64,000 nt of DNA from Enterobacter sp. JUb54 (lineage in GTDB: Bacteria > Pseudomonadota > Gammaproteobacteria > Enterobacterales > Enterobacteriaceae), in NCBI RefSeq assembly GCF_014298075.1, contig NZ_CP060418.1, forward strand, positions 4,278,001 to 4,342,000. The letters are read 5' to 3'. Below the pieces are notes generated by a model. That model was not told the DNA's origin. It worked only from the letters and a program-made list of their open reading frames with translations, and ran no database searches. How positions within the stretch are numbered: the stretch's first letter is position 1; each line of letters starts with the position of its first letter. Positions 58,537-64,000 of this stretch are shown here, piece after piece. Made by a program: the position numbers and the translations under genes.

Positions 58537-60518
58537 AAGCCGTAGTCTTCGCTTATCACGATATGGGGTGTGCCGGTATTCAGTCTCTGCTGGATTCTGG
58601 CTATGACATCGCCGCTATTTTTACCCATCCGGATAACCCTGGCGAAAACCACTTCTTTGGCTCGGTGGCGCGTATTGCGGCTGAGCAAGGTATCCCGGTG
58701 TGGGCTCCAGAAGATGTTAACCATCCACTGTGGATTGAACGTATCCGTACCATGAATCCGGACGTGCTGTTCTCTTTCTACTACCGCAATCTGCTGAGCG
58801 ATGAGATCCTCAGCCTGGCGCCGCAAGGGGCCTTCAACCTGCACGGTTCCCTGCTGCCGAAGTATCGTGGCCGCGCGCCGCTGAACTGGGTGCTGGTGAA
58901 CGGTGAAACCGAAACCGGCGTCACCCTGCACCGGATGGTCAATCGTGCCGATGCGGGCGATATCGTGGCGCAGCAGGCGGTGGCGATTGGCGCCGATGAC
59001 GCTGCGCTGACCCTGCACCGCAAGCTGTGTTCTGCGGCGTCAGACCTGCTGGGCCAGGCATTGCCGGCGATCCGTGCGGGCAATATTGAGGCGCGGGCGC
59101 AGGATGAGAGTCAGGCCACCTACGTGGGCCGCCGCACGCCGGAAGATGGCCGTCTCGACTGGGAGCAGCCGGCGCTGGCGCTGCATAACCTGGTGCGTGC
59201 CGTCTCCGACCCGTGGCCGGGCGCCTTCGGCTACGCCGGGGCCAACAAATTTATCGTCTGGAAATCCCGCGTGCGCCACGATCTGGCCGCCGCGAAGCCG
59301 GGGACGGTGATATCCACCTCTCCGCTGGTGGTAGCCTGTCAGGATGGTGCGCTGGAGATCCTGACCGGGCAAACCGACCGCGGCGTTTACATGCAGGGTA
59401 CCCAGCTGGCGCAGGTGCTGGGGCTGGTTTGCGGCGCGGTGCTGAGCAGCAAACCGGTGGTGGCAATCAAACGCCGTACCCGGGTGCTGATCCTCGGCGT
59501 TAACGGCTTTATCGGTAACCACCTGACCGAACGCCTGCTCGCCGACGACAACTACGAAATCTATGGCCTGGATATCGGTTCTGACGCCATCAGCCGTTTC
59601 CTCGGCAACCCGCGCTTCCATTTTGTGGAGGGCGATATCAGCATTCACTCCGAGTGGATCGAATATCACATTAAGAAATGCGACATGATACTGCCGCTGG
59701 TGGCTATCGCGACGCCGATCGAATACACCCGCAACCCGCTGCGCGTGTTCGAGCTGGATTTCGAAGAGAACCTGAAGATTATCCGCGACTGCGTGAAATA
59801 CGATAAGCGCATCATCTTCCCGTCGACCTCCGAAGTGTACGGCATGTGCACCGACAAAAACTTCGACGAAGACAGCTCGACTCTGGTGGTTGGCCCAATC
59901 AACAAACAGCGCTGGATTTACTCGGTTTCGAAGCAGCTGCTTGACCGCGTGATCTGGGCTTACGGCGACAAATCCGGCCTGCGCTTCACCCTGTTCCGTC
60001 CGTTCAACTGGATGGGGCCGCGTCTGGATAACCTTAACGCCGCGCGTATCGGTAGCTCCCGCGCCATCACGCAGCTGATCCTTAACCTGGTTGAAGGCTC
60101 GCCGATTAAGCTTATCGAAGGCGGGAAGCAGAAGCGCTGCTTTACCGACATCAGCGACGGGATTGAAGCCCTGTTCCGTATTATCGAGAACAAAGACGGC
60201 CACTGCGACGGGCAGATTATCAACATCGGCAACCCGGATAACGAAGCCAGTATCAAAGAGCTGGCGGAGATGCTGCTGGGATGCTTCGAGCGTCATCCGC
60301 TGCGCAGCAACTTCCCGCCGTTCGCCGGTTTCCGCGATGTCGAGAGCAGCGACTACTATGGCAAAGGCTACCAGGATGTTGAGCATCGCAAGCCGAGCAT
60401 TCGCAACGCGAAACGCTGCCTGAACTGGGCGCCAGCCGTGCCGATGGAAGAAACCGTGGAACATACGCTGGACTTCTTCCTGCGCACCGTTGAACTGGTG
60501 GACGACAAGACATCATGA
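58533..60518 (+). CDS. arnA: ArnA, bifunctional UDP-L-Ara4N formyltransferase/UDP-glucuronate decarboxylase
   Basis: 661 residues (E. coli 660). The N-terminal formyltransferase (about 1-305) has [16 protein letters not shown] with the catalytic histidine. The C-terminal SDR decarboxylase has [14 protein letters not shown] for NAD, TSEVYGM and YSVSKQ for catalysis. One chain performs two separate steps of L-Ara4N synthesis. Both active sites look complete. Coupled to arnC and arnD by 4-bp overlaps. Confidence 0.97.
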   Translation: MKAVVFAYHDMGCAGIQSLLDSGYDIAAIFTHPDNPGENHFFGSVARIAAEQGIPVWAPEDVNHPLWIERIRTMNPDVLFSFYYRNLLSDEILSLAPQGAFNLHGSLLPKYRGRAPLNWVLVNGETETGVTLHRMVNRADAGDIVAQQAVAIGADDAALTLHRKLCSAASDLLGQALPAIRAGNIEARAQDESQATYVGRRTPEDGRLDWEQPALALHNLVRAVSDPWPGAFGYAGANKFIVWKSRVRHDLAAAKPGTVISTSPLVVACQDGALEILTGQTDRGVYMQGTQLAQVLGLVCGAVLSSKPVVAIKRRTRVLILGVNGFIGNHLTERLLADDNYEIYGLDIGSDAISRFLGNPRFHFVEGDISIHSEWIEYHIKKCDMILPLVAIATPIEYTRNPLRVFELDFEENLKIIRDCVKYDKRIIFPSTSEVYGMCTDKNFDEDSSTLVVGPINKQRWIYSVSKQLLDRVIWAYGDKSGLRFTLFRPFNWMGPRLDNLNAARIGSSRAITQLILNLVEGSPIKLIEGGKQKRCFTDISDGIEALFRIIENKDGHCDGQIINIGNPDNEASIKELAEMLLGCFERHPLRSNFPPFAGFRDVESSDYYGKGYQDVEHRKPSIRNAKRCLNWAPAVPMEETVEHTLDFFLRTVELVDDKTS

Positions 60519-61417
60519 AACAGGTCGGCTTACGCATAGATGTCGATACCTTTCGCGGTACCCGGGACGGGGTGCCGCGCCTGCTGAGCCTGCTGGGCCA
60601 GCATGGGATTCAGGCAAGCTTCTTTTTCAGCGTGGGGCCGGACAATATGGGGCGTCATTTATGGCGCCTGATTAAACCGAAGTTTCTGTGGAAGATGCTG
60701 CGTTCCAACGCCGCCTCGCTGTACGGCTGGGATATTCTGCTGGCCGGGACTGCCTGGCCCGGACGGCGGATTGGCGCGGGGAATGAAGCGGTGATCCGTG
60801 CGACAGCGCAGGATCATGAGGTGGGGCTGCATGCCTGGGACCACTACAGCTGGCAGGCATGGAGCGGCGTCTGGCCGCAGGAACGTCTGGCGCTGGAGGT
60901 TGAACGCGGCCTGCTGGAACTGGAGAGGATCATCGGCCGTTCGGTCACCTGTTCCGCCGTTGCGGGCTGGCGGGCGGATCAGCGGGTGGTCAAAGCCAAA
61001 GAGTCATGCAATTTTCTCTACAACAGCGACTGTCGGGGAACCCGACCGTTCCTGCCGCTGTTGGGCGACAAGGCGACGGGCACCGTGCAGATCCCAGTGA
61101 CGCTGCCCACCTGGGATGAAGTGGTCGGCAGTCGCGTCGACGCCGCGGGTTTCAACCGCTATCTTCTGGACAGGATCCACCAGGATCGCGGCACGCCGGT
61201 CTACACCATTCATGCCGAAGTGGAAGGCATTGCCTTTGCACAACAGTTTGATGAACTGCTGACGATGGCCGCGCAAGAGGAAATCCAGTTTTGCCCGCTG
61301 AGCCAGCTGCTGCCCGCTGATTTTAGCGCGCTGCCGTTAGGTAAAGTGGTGCGTGGTGAACTGGCTGGCCGGGAAGGCTGGCTTGGGCGTGAACAATTAT
61401 TGAGTCAGGACGTATGA
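60515..61417 (+). CDS. arnD: ArnD, 4-deoxy-4-formamido-L-arabinose-phosphoundecaprenol deformylase
   Basis: 300 residues. NodB-like metal-dependent deacetylase fold: [10 protein letters not shown] near the N-terminus (catalytic and metal aspartates) and [10 protein letters not shown] (metal histidines). It removes the formyl group before flipping of the lipid carrier. Overlaps arnA and arnT by 4 bp each. Confidence 0.95.
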   Translation: MKQVGLRIDVDTFRGTRDGVPRLLSLLGQHGIQASFFFSVGPDNMGRHLWRLIKPKFLWKMLRSNAASLYGWDILLAGTAWPGRRIGAGNEAVIRATAQDHEVGLHAWDHYSWQAWSGVWPQERLALEVERGLLELERIIGRSVTCSAVAGWRADQRVVKAKESCNFLYNSDCRGTRPFLPLLGDKATGTVQIPVTLPTWDEVVGSRVDAAGFNRYLLDRIHQDRGTPVYTIHAEVEGIAFAQQFDELLTMAAQEEIQFCPLSQLLPADFSALPLGKVVRGELAGREGWLGREQLLSQDV

Positions 61418-63069
61418 AAAGCCTTCGTTATAGCGTCGTTTTAGGGGTGCTATTTGCGCTCTATTATTTACTTCCGCTCAATTTCCGCCTGCTCTGGCAG
61501 CCGGATGAAACGCGCTATGCGGAAATCAGCCGTGAAATGCTGGCATCCGGTGACTGGGTGGTACCGCATTTTCTTGGGCTACGCTATTTTGAAAAACCCA
61601 TTGCCGGATACTGGATGAACAGCATCGGGCAGTGGCTGTTTGGTCACAATAACTTCGGCGTGCGCTTTGGGGCGGTATTTTCGATTAGCGTCACCGTGCT
61701 GCTGGTGGCGTGGCTGGCGTGGCGCATCTGGCGGGATAAGCGGGTGGCGATACTGTCCGGGGTGATCTTCCTGACCGCGCTGCTGGTATACAGCATTGGT
61801 ACCTATGCGGTGCTGGACCCGATGATAACCTTGTGGATGGCCCTGGCGATGTGCAGTTTCTGGAGCGCCGCTCAGGCGCAGACCCGAGGCGGCAAAATCG
61901 CCGGCTATGCGCTGCTGGGAGTGGCCTGCGGCATGGGGGTGATGACCAAAGGTTTCCTTGCGCTGGCGGTGCCGGTTATCGGGGTTTTACCGTGGATCAT
62001 TGCGCGCAAACGCTGGCGTGAGGTGTTGACCTACGGCTGGCTGGCGGTCGGGGTCTGCATTCTGATGGTGCTGCCCTGGGGGCTGGCTATCGCCAACCGC
62101 GAACCGGATTTCTGGCGCTACTTCTTCTGGGTGGAGCATATTCAGCGCTTTGCCGAGAAAGACGCCCAGCATAAGGCACCGTTCTGGTATTACATTCCGT
62201 TCCTGATTGCCGGTAGCCTGCCGTGGCTGGCGCTGCTGCCCGGTGCGTTAAAGCGCGGCTGGAGCGAGCGCGATGAGGCGCGCGGGGCGCTGTATCTGCT
62301 CGGCTGGGTGGTGATGCCGTTGCTGTTCTTCAGCATTGCGAAAGGCAAACTGCCGACCTACATCCTGCCGTGCTTCGCGCCGCTGTCGATCCTGATGGCG
62401 CGCTATGGGCTGGATGCGGCGAAAGCCGGGGCCAAAGCGCTACGGATTAACGGCCTCATCAACCTGATTTTCGGCCTGGCGGGTCTGGTGGCGGTGCTGG
62501 TGGTGTCGCCGTGGGGCGTCATGCATAAGCCGGTCTGGAGCCAGATTGAGCTGTATAAATGCCTGCTGGCGGCCATCGCGTTTGCGGTCTGGGCAGCGAT
62601 GGGCTGGCTGGCGATGAAAGATAACGGTCGTCGCTGGACCTTAGCCGCCTGCTGTCCGCTGGGGCTGGCGCTGTTGATTGGCTTCGCGATCCCGGACCGG
62701 GTGATCGATAGCAAACAGCCGCAGTTTATGGTGGATATCGTCGGCGAGTCGCTGGCGCCCAGCCGCTACGTGTTGAGTAATAACGTCGGCATTGCCGCAG
62801 GGCTGGCGTGGGAGCTGAAGCGCAGCGATATCATCATGTATGGCAAGCAGGGCGAGCTGAAGTACGGCTTAAGCTGGGCGGATGCCAAAAATAGCTTTGT
62901 GAGCCAGAGTGAGTTTGCCGGCTGGCTGGCAACCCATCGTCAGCAAGGGCCGGTTTCGCTGGTGCTGCTGATGGATAAAGGAGAGAACATGGCCGATTTA
63001 CCCCTCCCGAAACCTGACAATGTGTATGTGTTAGAGCGGGTCGTGTTTCTTCAGTATTTGCCGCAATGA
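61414..63069 (+). CDS. arnT: ArnT, L-Ara4N transferase to lipid A
   Basis: 551 residues (E. coli 550). GT-C family membrane enzyme with about twelve hydrophobic segments and the N-terminal periplasmic-loop motif [13 protein letters not shown], which holds the catalytic acids. It moves L-Ara4N from undecaprenyl phosphate to lipid A, which lowers binding of polymyxin and cationic peptides. Coupled to arnD and arnE. Confidence 0.96.
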   Translation: MKSLRYSVVLGVLFALYYLLPLNFRLLWQPDETRYAEISREMLASGDWVVPHFLGLRYFEKPIAGYWMNSIGQWLFGHNNFGVRFGAVFSISVTVLLVAWLAWRIWRDKRVAILSGVIFLTALLVYSIGTYAVLDPMITLWMALAMCSFWSAAQAQTRGGKIAGYALLGVACGMGVMTKGFLALAVPVIGVLPWIIARKRWREVLTYGWLAVGVCILMVLPWGLAIANREPDFWRYFFWVEHIQRFAEKDAQHKAPFWYYIPFLIAGSLPWLALLPGALKRGWSERDEARGALYLLGWVVMPLLFFSIAKGKLPTYILPCFAPLSILMARYGLDAAKAGAKALRINGLINLIFGLAGLVAVLVVSPWGVMHKPVWSQIELYKCLLAAIAFAVWAAMGWLAMKDNGRRWTLAACCPLGLALLIGFAIPDRVIDSKQPQFMVDIVGESLAPSRYVLSNNVGIAAGLAWELKRSDIIMYGKQGELKYGLSWADAKNSFVSQSEFAGWLATHRQQGPVSLVLLMDKGENMADLPLPKPDNVYVLERVVFLQYLPQ

Positions 63070-63404
63070 GTACCTGGATCTGTCTGGCACTGGCGAGCCT
63101 GCTGAGCTGTGCAGGCCAGCTGTGCCAGAAACAGGCGACGCGCCCGTCGAAATCCCGGCGGCGCGGTCGCCATATTCTCGGCTGGCTGGGGCTGGCGCTG
63201 CTGGCGCTTGGCGGCGGGATGCTGCTGTGGCTGAGCGTCCTGCAATCCATCCCGGTGAGCGTGGCCTATCCGATGCTGAGCCTCAATTTTGTCTGGGTGA
63301 CGTTAGCGGCCTGGGGGCTCTGGCGTGAACCGGTGGCGCCGCGTCACTGGGCTGGCGTGGGGTTAATTGTCGTCGGGATCGTGATCCTGGGGAGCAGCGT
63401 CTGA
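63066..63404 (+). CDS. arnE: ArnE, subunit of the undecaprenyl-phosphate-L-Ara4N flippase
   Basis: 112 residues, small multidrug-resistance-like (EamA/DMT) protein with four membrane segments, including [20 protein letters not shown] and [19 protein letters not shown]. With ArnF it is thought to flip the lipid-linked sugar across the inner membrane. Overlaps arnT by 4 bp and arnF by one base. Confidence 0.93.
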   Translation: MSTWICLALASLLSCAGQLCQKQATRPSKSRRRGRHILGWLGLALLALGGGMLLWLSVLQSIPVSVAYPMLSLNFVWVTLAAWGLWREPVAPRHWAGVGLIVVGIVILGSSV

Positions 63405-63799
63405 TGGGGTTAATCTGGGCATTATTCAGCGTCGGGCTGGTCAGCGTGGCGCAGCTGCTGCTGCGCGGCGCGATGGTTGCGCTGCCGCCGCTGAGCGACC
63501 TGATGGCGTTTCTCAGTCATCTGCTCCATCTGCGCCCCGGCACCTGGAGCCTGCTGCTGGGGCTGAGCGGCTATTTGCTGTCGATGGTCTGCTGGTACTT
63601 TGCCCTGCACCGGCTGCCGCTCGCCAAAGCCTATGCGCTGCTGAGCCTCAGCTACATTGTGGTGTGGGCGGCGGCAATCTGGCTTCCCGGATGGCATGAA
63701 CCGTTCCACTGGCGGGCGCTGGTGGGGGTGCTATTGATCATCGCCGGGGTGCTGACCATCTTCTGGCCGCTAAAACGCCCGGCGTCTCTCAAAGAATAA
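63404..63799 (+). CDS. arnF: ArnF, subunit of the undecaprenyl-phosphate-L-Ara4N flippase
   Basis: 131 residues, ArnE paralogue with four membrane segments and the shared LPLAKAYALLSLSYIVVWAA block. Partner of ArnE. Its last 11 bp overlap the convergent acpT gene, leaving no room for a terminator between them. Confidence 0.93.
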   Translation: MGLIWALFSVGLVSVAQLLLRGAMVALPPLSDLMAFLSHLLHLRPGTWSLLLGLSGYLLSMVCWYFALHRLPLAKAYALLSLSYIVVWAAAIWLPGWHEPFHWRALVGVLLIIAGVLTIFWPLKRPASLKE

Positions 63800-64000
63800 G
63801 CGCGGCATCCACAACAAACGGCGTCGGCGTGCATACCGCAAGGCTCAGGCCATCCAGCTGAATCTGACTGATCGACAACGTTGGGTGGCGGGTGCTGTCG
63901 ACGCTGGCGATTTGCCAGGCGCTGCCGCCGCGCTGCTTCACCATGGCCTCTTTCCGCGTCCAGATCCGCCAGAATGCGTTGAGCTGCTGCTCCGGCGGTT
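63789..64000 (-). CDS. acpT: AcpT-type 4'-phosphopantetheinyl transferase (C-terminal part, cut by window edge)
   Basis: About 70 C-terminal codons are visible, stop at 63791-63789. The translated segment includes NAFWRIWTRKEAMVKQ, the (W-x-x)KEA magnesium/CoA motif of Sfp-type phosphopantetheinyl transferases. Gene order (acpT beside nik in E. coli) supports YhhU/AcpT rather than EntD. The start lies beyond the window. It converges on and overlaps arnF by 11 bp. Confidence 0.85.
   Translation of the reverse strand, partial: PPEQQLNAFWRIWTRKEAMVKQRGGSAWQIASVDSTRHPTLSISQIQLDGLSLAVCTPTPFVVDAALIL

Noticed and set aside
59040-60464. 474-codon minus-strand frame over arnA
   Set aside because: Antisense to arnA, whose domains account for every base.

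Overview
The window is a stretch of enterobacterial chromosome. Almost every gene has a close E. coli counterpart, and the backbone order (bcs, dctA, yhjJ, kdgK, yhjE, yhjD, treF, gor, rlmJ, prlC, rsmJ, dtpB, uspAB, pitA, yhiN, nik, acpT) follows the E. coli 77-79 minute region. GC-rich coding, two ERIC elements, REP/BIME repeats, mgtE, padC and an arn operon next to acpT point to the Klebsiella/Raoultella group. That placement is an inference; no rRNA or tRNA gene is present to test it.

Layout. 1-13278: the cellulose locus, with bcsEFG on the minus strand (bcsG cut by the window edge) divergent from bcsRQABZC on the plus strand. It makes phosphoethanolamine-modified cellulose under c-di-GMP control. 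13508-18672: an EAL/GGDEF membrane protein (HmsP/PdeK type), dctA and yhjJ. 18798-22612: kdgK, yhjE and yhjD on the minus strand. 22857-30380: accessory metabolism and regulation (LysR regulator, SDR, GNAT, cytoplasmic trehalase, iron-type alcohol dehydrogenase, glutathione S-transferase and a serine-hydrolase lipoprotein). 30400-37143: gor, rlmJ, a PAP2 acid phosphatase, prlC and rsmJ. 37141-37481: a BIME array. 37501-46976: an NDH-2-like flavoprotein with a divergent Rrf2 regulator, dtpB, uspA/uspB, pitA, yhiN and a LysR/SnoaL-like pair. 47010-49046: mgtE with an M-box-like leader, and a hicAB toxin-antitoxin pair. 49097-54386: nikABCDE-nikR. 54553-56016: a LysR regulator divergent from padC. 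56412-63799: arnBCADTEF, followed convergently by the end of acpT.

Functional themes. Surface and biofilm: Bcs makes the polymer, BcsE and BcsA PilZ read c-di-GMP, and Arn adds L-Ara4N to lipid A with PmrA-like and PhoP-like boxes upstream. Metals and phosphate: Ni uptake (Nik/NikR), Mg (MgtE with a riboswitch-like leader), phosphate (PitA, and an acid phosphatase with a Pho-box-like site). Stress: UspA/UspB, Gor, and OpdA with a sigma-32-type promoter.

Most genes are well-known families. The less ordinary items are an EAL protein that lost two active-site residues, an M-box-like mgtE leader, a 181-bp higher-order BIME array, an Rrf2 protein with unusual cysteine spacing, and several strong palindromes in divergent regulator-target gaps. 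I saw no prophage, insertion sequence, CRISPR array or convincing new multi-gene defence system.
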